The translations under genes were made by a program, and so were the position numbers. Positions 9,053 to 16,626 of a stretch of DNA of 64,000 bases are shown here, piece after piece. Location of the stretch: assembly GCA_963773085.1 (NCBI GenBank), contig CAVYZS010000001.1, positions 372,001-436,000 of the forward strand, given 5' to 3'. Numbering within the stretch: position 1 is the first letter of the stretch; every line of letters begins with the position of its first letter. This DNA is from JAENVT01 sp963773085. GTDB lineage: Bacteria > Actinomycetota > Acidimicrobiia > Acidimicrobiales > Ilumatobacteraceae. The notes beneath the pieces are model-generated. The model had not been told where the DNA came from. It saw only the letters and a program-made list of their open reading frames with translations, and did no database searches.

Positions 9053-9281
9053 ATTCACGCCGATGTTGCTCCAGATCGTCGAGGTTCTGGTCCAACGTCA
9101 TTGGCGTCGGCCAGTCGTCACCTCCCCAATCCGGCTGCGCAAACCCCGTTGTGGCGTGGATGTGCTCGATACTCGACATCCACGCTTCGTAGTCGCGTTC
9201 GTTGTGCACCGGCGCCAAGATCTCCAGCCGGAACCAGGTTGCCGAAAGCGCTACCGGTGGGTCGATGACGCGTTCGAACAC
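8820..9281 (-). CDS. GNAT-like N-acetyltransferase
   Basis: This 153-aa protein resembles GNAT acetyltransferases. The acyl-CoA-binding half is suggested by FAYSVLDGDDVIGCVYIDPDG, the central strand pair and pantetheine-side turn, followed by an acidic helix (AELDLDLAVEIDEWLREAWP). The classical Q/RxxGxG/A loop is weak (GSGAAEAMVRSWVR), so the substrate is unknown and activity uncertain. It lies 4 bases downstream of the LCAT-like gene stop, on the same strand, and may be co-transcribed. Its C-terminal third overlaps the over-extended TIR frame on the other strand; the GNAT reading is preferred there. Confidence 0.7.
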   Translation of the reverse strand: MFERVIDPPVALSATWFRLEILAPVHNERDYEAWMSSIEHIHATTGFAQPDWGGDDWPTPMTLDQNLDDLEQHRREFIAGEAFAYSVLDGDDVIGCVYIDPDGSGAAEAMVRSWVRASRAELDLDLAVEIDEWLREAWPLRSRRWPGRPALGS

Positions 9282-9285
9282 ATCC

Positions 9286-10614
9286 TCAGTCTTCCTGAAC
9301 GCGGTCGTCGTCGTCGTCGCCGCCGTAATGACTGCATCGCGACCGAGGGGCGTTGGCGTTGGCCACCAGGCGGGCCAACACGTCGGGATCGGCCGGAAGC
9401 TCGAAGTGGTTCACGCCTGGGTTGTCGGTGAGGCTGAAGCGATGGCACTGCATCGCAGCCCAGACGGCCACCGCGTCGTTGGTGATGTCTTCTTGATTGA
9501 TGTCACCGTCGCGCGTCAAGAACTCGGTCGTCCCTGTCACCAGCTGTCCGACCGTCAGATCGGAGAGCCCGAGACCGACGAGCGTGTCGAGCCCAGAGCC
9601 TTTCTCGGCGTACACGTCGACGTTCGGGAAGTGAGCCGGGTCGCTGAACGGCACGCCGCCGATGTAGTAGTCGGCGATCGGCTTGACCCATGACAGTCCG
9701 GCGTCGTCGAACAACGCGGGGTAGTCCTGCGGCGTGTAGTCCGTGCCAGTCGACTGGTCACGGATGACGATCTCGTCGTCGCCGAAGATCGTCGGGTCCG
9801 ATGCGGTGATGAATGTCGAGGGATGCGACAAGAACATCCGCGCACTGCTGACACCGTTCTCCGCTGTGGCTGGGAAGAGAAGGTCGGGGATGTTCACGCC
9901 GACGAACATCAGCGCATAGCCGAGTCCTTGGCCGGGGAAGTTCCCCGCCAACGGCGTGAAGCCGTGAATGTACTTGTCCTTCCACTCCTGGCTCGTGTGC
10001 GTCAGCAGGTACTGCACGTAGATGGGACCGTTGGAATGGCCGACGAGATGCACTGGACGGTGTCCGTTCTGGCGATACGTCTCCTCGATCAGATGTTTGG
10101 AGCGCTGCAGGAACCCGCCCATGTCGGGCGTGAGCCGGGCGTCATAGCCGGCGACGCGGATGTTTCGGTCGCGTGTGTAGCCGGCTGCCTCCAGAGCCTG
10201 ATACATCGGCTCGTACGCTGGGGCACTGGAAGTAAGGCCGTAGTCGGCAATCCTCACCTTGACGCCGCGCTGCTCGGAGAACCGTCGCGGCATCGGTTTG
10301 TGCGAGTCAGCGTCGTAACGCAGGGTGAGCAGTTCGTCCCGACACACCTGCGAGAACGTGGGCCCGGGATCGAAGAAGACGAGGTCTTCGAAGGTGCCAG
10401 TGCTCGGGCAGGTGGGATCGACGTGCTGGTTGTGCACGGTCACCGCGAGCCGGGTGAAATGCCAGGCGGGAAACAGGACGATGGGGGTGACCCCGTCGGA
10501 TGAATTGTGGTGAGCCGACGCCGCATGTGGTGTCGGCGCGATGACCGTCGCTGCCACCAACATGACAGCCAGGATCGTGCGCGTCAATCGTGTCGAGCCG
10601 TGGAACCACTTCAT
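9286..10614 (-). CDS. Secreted lecithin:cholesterol acyltransferase-like alpha/beta hydrolase
   Basis: A signal peptide (LTRTILAVMLVAATVIAPTPHAASA) directs export. The alpha/beta hydrolase fold is marked by PIVLFPAWHFTRL after the signal, the nucleophile elbow HLVGHSNGP (catalytic Ser near residue 195) and a late NPGVNHFELPADPDVLA that supplies the catalytic His. An Asp in between completes the triad. Domain order and the long insert between strands resemble the LCAT/PDAT family, which moves acyl groups from phospholipids; bacterial members are mostly uncharacterised. Asp-rich residues (GGDDDDDR) close the protein. The start is ATG 10614 (a GTG just upstream is an alternative). Confidence 0.75.
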   Translation of the reverse strand: MKWFHGSTRLTRTILAVMLVAATVIAPTPHAASAHHNSSDGVTPIVLFPAWHFTRLAVTVHNQHVDPTCPSTGTFEDLVFFDPGPTFSQVCRDELLTLRYDADSHKPMPRRFSEQRGVKVRIADYGLTSSAPAYEPMYQALEAAGYTRDRNIRVAGYDARLTPDMGGFLQRSKHLIEETYRQNGHRPVHLVGHSNGPIYVQYLLTHTSQEWKDKYIHGFTPLAGNFPGQGLGYALMFVGVNIPDLLFPATAENGVSSARMFLSHPSTFITASDPTIFGDDEIVIRDQSTGTDYTPQDYPALFDDAGLSWVKPIADYYIGGVPFSDPAHFPNVDVYAEKGSGLDTLVGLGLSDLTVGQLVTGTTEFLTRDGDINQEDITNDAVAVWAAMQCHRFSLTDNPGVNHFELPADPDVLARLVANANAPRSRCSHYGGDDDDDRVQED

Positions 10615-10748
10615 CACTGGCCTCCTTCGCCCCGCCGCAAACCCTACGCTCGCCCGCCCGATGGCACAAGATCGTCGTCACCGAGATCGATCGAATGCCG
10701 CCGCACGATGCTCACCTACTGACCCTCATCGACTGGCCGACAGCGGGG

Positions 10749-11936
10749 TCACGGAGCGTCGCCCGACGCCACCGCGAGCAGCGCGAGCGCGTGAATTTGA
10801 ACGTCTGCCGGCGTCAGCACGTCAGGCAGCTCGACCAGGATCGAGCTGCTGCCGAGCGCCTCGTCGATCGGGCACCACATGAATCCGGCGGCGCAGTCGC
10901 CACTTCGGTTCAACGTGCCGAGCCCGGTCAGCGCCTGGTACTGCCTCGCCGGCGTCATCGATGCGCCCGAACCGCCCACCCAGCCATAGTTCTGGTGGTA
11001 CCAGACCGTCAACGACGGCCGGGTGGCAAGAGCGAAGTCGTAGACGGCCTGCTGCTCGAGCAGGCTCGGCGCCCGTCGGTTCGGGTCGGCGCCATTGGCC
11101 AGGAAGCGGGTGTCGAGGGCGAGGCCGTCGGGGTTCATCATGGGGACGACCCACAGCGTGATCCCTTCGGGCAGTGGCAGCGACCGTGCCCGCAGGAGGA
11201 CCCGGAGGCCGCCCTCCTCGTCGCCGTGGGTTTGACCGACGACGAGTACGGTCCGGGGCCCGTCGCCATAGCGCATTGCCGTGATCGGTCGCCCCTTCGC
11301 TGAGGTGCCGATCTGGCGCGCCTCACCCGCTCGGGCCTGGGGTGTGGTGTCGGTGGCGATGCCCAGGTATTGGAGCAAGTCATCGTCGGGTACGCCGGTC
11401 ATGGGGAGCCCGGCGTCCAGTTGGACGACGGCCGTCGCTCGCTGAACACGTCGCTCGTGGTCATCGCTCGACCCGCTGGTGACGTCGAAGCCCAACATGT
11501 CGAGCGTGCCGGTCAGGCAGGTCCGTGTCGTCCAGGTCCTGCAGTCGAGGTCCTCGGGGAGAGGGTGGCGGCCGCCACGGCGCCCATTGATGGGGTTGGT
11601 CACCTCGTCCAACGAGGCTTCGTTCGTCGGCACGATGACATCCGGGGGCACCGACGTCATCGAGATGTCGGTGAGCACGGCGCGATCCGCGACCTGCGCC
11701 ACAGTCGATGTCGTTGGCGGCGACGGTGTGTCGGCGGAGGTGGGCATCGTCGAGAAAGTGGTGGTGGCGATCGTGTTCGGCGCGTCGGTGGAAGCAACCG
11801 ATGACGCAGAGGAGACTGGTGCGTCCGACGAGGTCGGTGCCACCGCCGGTGCCGCGGCGCTGGAGGTGCACGAGGCGGTCAGGAGCACCAAGGCAACGAG
11901 GCACGGCGAGATGGCCAAGAAGGACTGCGACCTCAC
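10749..11936 (-). CDS. M14-family zinc carboxypeptidase lipoprotein
   Basis: This is an exported peptidase, anchored by a lipobox (VLLTASC) after a clear signal helix (LAISPCLVALVLLTASC), followed by a long Ser/Thr/Pro-rich linker. The catalytic domain shows the M14 zinc-site line VGQTHGDEEGGLRVLL (HxxE), the motif VPMMNPDGLALDTRFLANGADPNRR (substrate-binding Arg/Asn block) and a late SSSILVELPDVL whose Glu is the expected general base. Such enzymes often trim cell-wall peptides or amino-acid tails. I chose GTG 11936 because it directly precedes the signal peptide. An ATG at 12053 keeps the frame open but would add 39 unlikely residues and overlap the divergent antitoxin start. Confidence 0.8.
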   Translation of the reverse strand: MRSQSFLAISPCLVALVLLTASCTSSAAAPAVAPTSSDAPVSSASSVASTDAPNTIATTTFSTMPTSADTPSPPTTSTVAQVADRAVLTDISMTSVPPDVIVPTNEASLDEVTNPINGRRGGRHPLPEDLDCRTWTTRTCLTGTLDMLGFDVTSGSSDDHERRVQRATAVVQLDAGLPMTGVPDDDLLQYLGIATDTTPQARAGEARQIGTSAKGRPITAMRYGDGPRTVLVVGQTHGDEEGGLRVLLRARSLPLPEGITLWVVPMMNPDGLALDTRFLANGADPNRRAPSLLEQQAVYDFALATRPSLTVWYHQNYGWVGGSGASMTPARQYQALTGLGTLNRSGDCAAGFMWCPIDEALGSSSILVELPDVLTPADVQIHALALLAVASGDAP

Positions 11937-12051
11937 TGCGCTCTCACCACCACGCACGGTATCGCCGCAGACGCTGACCGGGCGGTCGGTCCTCACAGCG
12001 CCGCGCGACCTCTCGGGGCAGCCCTCACAGCCCCCGTGTATGCTCATTTGC

Positions 12052-12246
12052 ATGCACAGTACGAGCGTTCGGATCGATGCCGCGACTCACCAGGACCTCA
12101 AGCGTCTCGCAGCGGAACTGAATACCACTGTCGGCAACACGGTCTCTCTCGCTGTGCGAGCGCTGCGACAAGACCGCATCGGAGAGGACCTGCGTGCCGC
12201 GCTGCGCGACGACGAAACCGCGTGGCTCGATGCCGACCTCGGGTGA
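12052..12246 (+). CDS. Ribbon-helix-helix antitoxin (MazE-like)
   Basis: This 64-residue protein starts MHSTSVRIDAATHQDLKRLA, a typical ribbon-helix-helix: a short beta strand, then two helices (HQDLKRLAAELNTTVGNTVSLAVRALRQ). An acidic C-terminus (LRDDETAWLDADLG) suits toxin wrapping. The start ATG 12052 is chosen because the RHH strand begins within five residues. The 3' end overlaps the toxin start at 12230 by 17 bases, the standard antitoxin-then-toxin order, so the pair is presumably co-transcribed and autorepressed. Confidence 0.85.
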   Translation: MHSTSVRIDAATHQDLKRLAAELNTTVGNTVSLAVRALRQDRIGEDLRAALRDDETAWLDADLG

Positions 12247-12571
12247 TGTGGTCGATCTCGACCTCGGAGCTCCGGAGGGCCGCGAGGCGGGGTTTCGTCA
12301 CCCGGCGATTCTCGTGACGGCCCAACGGATCCTCGACGCCGAGCCATCCGTCGTTCACGTGGTCCCGTTGACGACCACGATGCGTCCGTTCAACTCCGAG
12401 ATCGTCATCGAGCCCGACGATCTCAACGGACTCGACGGTGGCTCGGCCGCCCAATGTCAACATCTTCGAGCCATCTCGCCAACACGGATACGCGCCACTC
12501 GTGGCAATGTCGGTGCCATCACGCTGGGACAGCTACGCGAAACGATCGCAGTGATCCTTGATCTGCCCTGA
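12230..12571 (+). CDS. MazF/PemK-type ribonuclease toxin
   Basis: This is a 113-aa toxin of the PemK/MazF family. The N-terminal SGDVVDLDLGAPEGREAGFRHP matches the family's GDVxxVDLxPxxGxExxxxRP strand-loop, and PAILVTAQ is the next strand. VVHVVPLTTTMRP and the C-terminal RATRGNVGAITLGQLRETIA follow the family order, including the T...R...G.. strand and the final helix. The start ATG 12230 lies inside the antitoxin gene. Family members cut mRNA at short sites and are held inactive by the antitoxin; the cut site here is unknown. Confidence 0.88.
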   Translation: MPTSGDVVDLDLGAPEGREAGFRHPAILVTAQRILDAEPSVVHVVPLTTTMRPFNSEIVIEPDDLNGLDGGSAAQCQHLRAISPTRIRATRGNVGAITLGQLRETIAVILDLP

Positions 12572-12616
12572 CCCATTGCCACCACCCAGCGTATGCGTGC
12601 CTCCACTGGCTTCACT

Positions 12617-14461
12617 TCACGCCGGGATGGCACCCGTCGCGACTCGCGGTATCTGGCGGGACCGTTTCAGTTCGTACATGGCGACGTCGGCTGCCGCGAG
12701 CAGCTCGTCGCGGTCGTAACCAACGGTGCTGGTGTTCGCGACCCCGATGCTGGCCGGGCAGCACACCGTGGTGGTGGGGGTGATGTTGATCGGCTCGGAC
12801 AGCGCTCTGTCGATGCGCTCGATGAGGTGGCGCGAGTCCGACTCGTTGGGCTCGAACACGAACACGAACTCGTCTCCGCCCAAGCGGGCGACGGTGTCGG
12901 CGCTCCGCACGATGCCAAGCAGTCGGCGAGCGGTCTCGCAGAGCACGATGTCGCCGGCGTTGTGGCCGTATGTGTCATTCACGATCTTGAATCCGTCGAG
13001 ATCGAGGAAGGCGACCGCCAGTGTCATCTCGTCGCGTTCGGTGCGCGCCAGATCGGCGTCGAGCAGCTCCTCGAAGAGGCGGCGGTTGGCCAGGCCGGTC
13101 AGCGGGTCGCGCAAGGCCAGCGCGGCGACGTTCGCTTGCAGCCGTCGCAGCTCGGTGACGTCCCGGCTCACACCCTGCAGGCCGCCCCGGATGAGCGTGG
13201 TGTGCGTCTCACCGATGACGATCGAGCCATCGGCATGCCGGAAGCGGAAGTCGAACCGGGCGAGGACCCGTTCGCCCTTGAGGGCACGCTGAATCGCCGT
13301 CGCGCCCTCGTCATCAAGAATTTCCAGCATCCGGTTGAAGTCTTCGAGGAAGTACGACGGTGGATAACCGAGGATGTTCTGGACCGATGGACTCATGTAG
13401 TCGAAGTGCGGGGTCGGCTCGAGTACGAAATGCCACACGACATCAGCCGACTTGTCAGCGAGAGCTCGGTAGCGGGCCTCGCTCGCGGCAAGTGCGGCTT
13501 CAGCATGGTGCCGATCGGTGACATCTCGGCCGATGGAGAGAATTTCCGCTCTGTCACTTTCGGCGATGTATCGGTCGATCCACTGAAACCACCGCTCCGG
13601 TGTGCTGTCGGCAGCGCGTTCGACCTCGTCGTCCAAAATCGGCGCCGATGGACCGAGAAGGTCCAGCTGTCGCATGAGGCCGACCTGCTCGTCGTCGGAG
13701 AGGAATCCGTCGAGCGGCAGACCCACGGCTTCGGCTGGACCGACGTGGTGCTGTTCAGCCCAAGCGGCGTTGTGGTACGAGATGATGTGGTCCGGCAGGC
13801 GGTAACGAGACAGTTGCTCCGGGAGCGCGTCGAGCATCACGGCAGCGCTCTCGAGTGCAGCGCTCTCCTCTCGCAACGCTCGTGCAAGCCGTCGATCGCC
13901 CGCGACCAGGTCATTCAAGGTGACGCCCATGCCAGCGGCACAGACGACGAAGACGATGATCGACACGGTCGCTCGACTCGATGGGTCGAGTGTTCCGTTG
14001 GGCACCAGGAGCCAGAGTGCAATGCCGGACAAGGTCGCAATCGAGAAGACAACGACGCGGCTCTCATAGATGGCCAGCCACATCAGCGACGGGATGGCCA
14101 TCGTGAGGAACGCTGAGCTGTTGCCGTTCTCGGTGGCGGACAGCATCAACAGGATCGCGGCGAGAAAGACTACCGGCGGAACAAGTTGCGCCTTGCGGTC
14201 CAACCGCTGCCACGGCACCAAGACGGCCGAGCCGATCACCGCCGCGACGCACACTGACCCGACTACGGCGAACCAGGGTCGCTCCCATGAGGTCGCCGGC
14301 ACCGCGACGAGCATGCTGACCATCGCCGTGATCGCAAATGGCGCCCCTCGGCGCAGCCGCCCCGCGCCGGCGAGCGGCCCCAGGTTGGCATCGACCAGGT
14401 GCACGACCTGAGACGGCACCCGTCGCCGTCGATCACGTGCCGCCGCTGACCACATCGTCAC
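12617..14461 (-). CDS. Membrane diguanylate cyclase with two PAS domains
   Basis: The order is: basic N-terminus, about five to six transmembrane helices (residues about 45-190), PAS1 (MLDALPEQLSRYRLPDHIISYHN), PAS2 (YRALADKSADVVWHFVLEPTPHFDYMS, ILGYPPSYF), then GGDEF. The cyclase has DPLTGLANRRLFEELL, the active-site LGGDEF and an upstream RSAD product-inhibition site five residues before it, so it should make c-di-GMP and be feedback-inhibited. GTG 14461 is preferred because GGAGGAG lies 7 bases upstream; ATG 14455 is also possible. A paralog with the same PAS-GGDEF layout but no membrane domain is at 54027-55394. It ends 46 bases from the MazF stop, convergently. Confidence 0.9.
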   Translation of the reverse strand: MTMWSAAARDRRRRVPSQVVHLVDANLGPLAGAGRLRRGAPFAITAMVSMLVAVPATSWERPWFAVVGSVCVAAVIGSAVLVPWQRLDRKAQLVPPVVFLAAILLMLSATENGNSSAFLTMAIPSLMWLAIYESRVVVFSIATLSGIALWLLVPNGTLDPSSRATVSIIVFVVCAAGMGVTLNDLVAGDRRLARALREESAALESAAVMLDALPEQLSRYRLPDHIISYHNAAWAEQHHVGPAEAVGLPLDGFLSDDEQVGLMRQLDLLGPSAPILDDEVERAADSTPERWFQWIDRYIAESDRAEILSIGRDVTDRHHAEAALAASEARYRALADKSADVVWHFVLEPTPHFDYMSPSVQNILGYPPSYFLEDFNRMLEILDDEGATAIQRALKGERVLARFDFRFRHADGSIVIGETHTTLIRGGLQGVSRDVTELRRLQANVAALALRDPLTGLANRRLFEELLDADLARTERDEMTLAVAFLDLDGFKIVNDTYGHNAGDIVLCETARRLLGIVRSADTVARLGGDEFVFVFEPNESDSRHLIERIDRALSEPINITPTTTVCCPASIGVANTSTVGYDRDELLAAADVAMYELKRSRQIPRVATGAIPA

Positions 14462-14771
14462 ACCGTGTCTCCTCCGCCATAGTCGTTTGCCATGGCCGAC
14501 TGCTCGCACCGCCGCACTCGTATTTTCGGGGCGCGTTCACCCCAACCATCGGCACGCTCCACACCTCCGCACAGAGGAAAAGGTCCCTTCCCTACCCTTT
14601 CGTCTGCGCACGTCGGTCACGAATCACGGTGAGTGGCAGACACTGAGGTTCTCGCCACGACGAGCGATTTACTTCGCGGCGGTGGAGCATCTGCTCGTGG
14701 GTCCGCCCTCAGTGAACCGCCCTAACGTCGTTTGGACGAAGGTGCCTGCGTGTAGCCCGTATCTTGCTCTG
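14462..14771. other. Intergenic, divergent promoter region
   Basis: These 310 bases lie between two divergently transcribed genes. The left end carries the GGAGGAG ribosome-binding site of the diguanylate cyclase (minus strand). No gene longer than a few dozen codons with coding character was seen. TATCTT shortly before ATG 14772 could be a -10 box for the small membrane protein, giving a very short leader; no convincing -35 was found. Confidence 0.4.
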
Positions 14772-15023
14772 ATGGACTGGAAGCAGCTCGACTTCCCCAC
14801 TCGCGCCGGGCTTGTCGCAACTGTGGTGGCCATCGTCGGTGTGGTGATCCCCCCGATCAGCGTGATGAGTGCCCTTGTCGCTGTTGCGTTCTCCGCGACG
14901 GCAGTACGGCGTGCTCGTCGCCGCCGGCAATCGAATCCGGTCGCGCGACTCTGTCTTGTTGTCTCGGGCGCGCTGGTCGCCCTGATCATCCTCGGCAATG
15001 CGATCTACAGCGCCGGAAACTGA
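14772..15023 (+). CDS. Small two-helix membrane protein (DUF4190-like)
   Basis: An 83-residue protein, MDWKQLDFPTRAGL..., has two hydrophobic helices (LVATVVAIVGVVIPPISVMSALVAVAF and LCLVVSGALVALIILGNAIY) separated by a basic loop (TAVRRARRRRQSNPVARL). This layout resembles the DUF4190 family; compare the related protein at 19271-19546. Function unknown. The start ATG 14772 is the last in-frame ATG before the first helix and follows the end of non-coding-like sequence; a far upstream in-frame start at 14487 would add 95 low-plausibility residues. Confidence 0.65.
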   Translation: MDWKQLDFPTRAGLVATVVAIVGVVIPPISVMSALVAVAFSATAVRRARRRRQSNPVARLCLVVSGALVALIILGNAIYSAGN

Positions 15024-15423
15024 CGATCGGGCAACGCGCGACATGGTGGTTTGCAAAGAACTCGGTGAAAACTCGAACCCGATCGTTGATCGTGGCGCCG
15101 CCGGGATCGCCCGGATCCAACGCTCGCTCGATCGTTCCGCACCGTGCGCCGGGAACGCCGAGACACGGGCTCAGCCGGGCGGCGCGCTCGCCTGCCGTGG
15201 TCGGTTCATCGGCGGATCGCGCGCGAGCGGTGGCGCGCTGAGACCGACGATGATGGCCGCCAGGAGGACTGTTCGACCGTACATCCCCGGATCGTACATC
15301 GGCGCGGTGAGGCTGCACGTGAGGCAACTTTGGGGGACCGAAGGCCCTGTAATGCCTGCCCGCCACGGATGATCATGAGGGTGAACCGACGGCAGAGTGC
15401 CCCCGTCGGACGGGAGGGCTCCG
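15024..15423. other. 400-bp intergenic stretch without a supported gene
   Basis: Open frames here are arginine-rich in every reading and match no family I recognise. The only functional signal is the GGGAGGG ribosome-binding site near 15413-15419 for the next gene. No repeat or terminator-like hairpin was found. Confidence 0.4.
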
Positions 15424-15594
15424 ATGAGTGAGCACGCCGCAGAGATGGTCGCTTACGTGGTGGCGTTCACCGTTCTGGTCGTGGCAGGGATGTTCCTGCG
15501 CACGATGGTCCTGAACTACCTCGTCGGTCCGCTGATCGTGGTGGTCTCCGTCGCGGTGGTCACGCCGCTGTTGTCGCGGAGGCGGCCGCGATGA
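15424..15594 (+). CDS. Small two-helix membrane protein
   Basis: This 56-aa peptide is almost entirely two membrane helices (AAEMVAYVVAFTVLVVAGMFL and MVLNYLVGPLIVVVSVAVVTPLL) ending in RRRPR. It is supported by a strong GGGAGG ribosome-binding site about 6 bases before ATG 15424 and by the ATGA overlap with the following membrane hydrolase gene, which implies coupled translation. Function unknown; it may be an accessory of the downstream protein. Confidence 0.65.
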   Translation: MSEHAAEMVAYVVAFTVLVVAGMFLRTMVLNYLVGPLIVVVSVAVVTPLLSRRRPR

Positions 15595-16544
15595 GCTGGG
15601 CTGCGCACGAGCTGGAGTGCATGATCCTCCATCGCCATACCGATCGCCCTGGCAGGGCGTGGCGGGTCAGCTACATGGCGATCCTCATCGGCGCACTCAT
15701 GCCCGATTTCGCCAAGCTGCCCGTGTACGGACTCCACATCGGCCGTTGGGAGTTCATCAAGGTCTCGCAGCCGTGGATGTACCACAGGGGTTGGCCGGGG
15801 TCGGGCCCCACGCATTCGCTCGTCGCTGGCATCATCGCTGCATCGGCGGTGTACGTCGCCACCCGTAGCAGGCCATGGGGCATCGGAATCCTGATCGGGT
15901 ACTGGTCGCACGTCCTCACCGACGCTTTCGATTCCGTCGGGACGATGATGTTCTTCCCGTTCACGACCCAGCACTACAACCTCGGTATGTGGCAGTACGG
16001 CTCGCAGGCCGGCCGCTACGGCGACACCGCCGCGTACTACTCCAGCCTCGGCGGGGCATGGGATGTGTTCTGGTTGGTCCTGCTGCTCCTGCTGGCGCGC
16101 AAGGTGCTCACTGCGGAGTACTTCCACACCAACGTCGAACCGGTCGATCCTTTGTGGGATGTCCTCCAGCGCAAGTTCCGCATGCCCGACCATGTTCGGC
16201 GGGCCGTCTTCCGTGCATATGTCGTGTACGGCGCAGCACGGATCGTCGGCTGGTTCCTGTGGGCGCGTCTCGTCAACCCGAAGCGCGGCACCGAAACCCT
16301 GGACCTGTCCTGGACCGGGCCTCGCTGGGTGCAGGCGCCACCGCGCTTCCAGGAGGCGTCGACTTGGGCCGGCTTCGCGCTGGTGACGCTCGTTGGTCTC
16401 GGGTGCACGGCGCTGACGGCGCACTTCGCCTGGCGGGCAATGAAGAAGTTGCCAGCGCACCGCCGTGACGTCGTGATGGCGCCCGCGCCGGAGCCGAGTG
16501 CTCAGCCACTCGTTGTACTCGGCCGAGACGTTGGTGACGCGTAG
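15591..16544 (+). CDS. DUF457/YdjM-like membrane metal-dependent hydrolase
   Basis: This 317-aa integral membrane protein carries the polar residues conserved in the YdjM/DUF457 (LexA-binding, phospholipase-C-fold-like) family: AAHELECMILHRHTD near the start, MPDFAK, GPTHSLVAG and IGYWSHVLTDAFD. These His/Asp residues are expected to bind metal at the membrane face. At least four to five helices are visible. The C-terminal half (about residues 180-317) is less conserved and Pro-rich at the end. The start ATG 15591 overlaps the stop of the small membrane gene. The substrate is unknown for the family. Confidence 0.8.
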   Translation: MSWAAHELECMILHRHTDRPGRAWRVSYMAILIGALMPDFAKLPVYGLHIGRWEFIKVSQPWMYHRGWPGSGPTHSLVAGIIAASAVYVATRSRPWGIGILIGYWSHVLTDAFDSVGTMMFFPFTTQHYNLGMWQYGSQAGRYGDTAAYYSSLGGAWDVFWLVLLLLLARKVLTAEYFHTNVEPVDPLWDVLQRKFRMPDHVRRAVFRAYVVYGAARIVGWFLWARLVNPKRGTETLDLSWTGPRWVQAPPRFQEASTWAGFALVTLVGLGCTALTAHFAWRAMKKLPAHRRDVVMAPAPEPSAQPLVVLGRDVGDA

Positions 16545-16626
16545 GGATTGACGCGATGAGGTCCTCCGAACAGTGGTGATTGCTGGTCTTTTCCGCACGG
16601 GCGCGGCCCGCCGAGGAGTCGTGCGG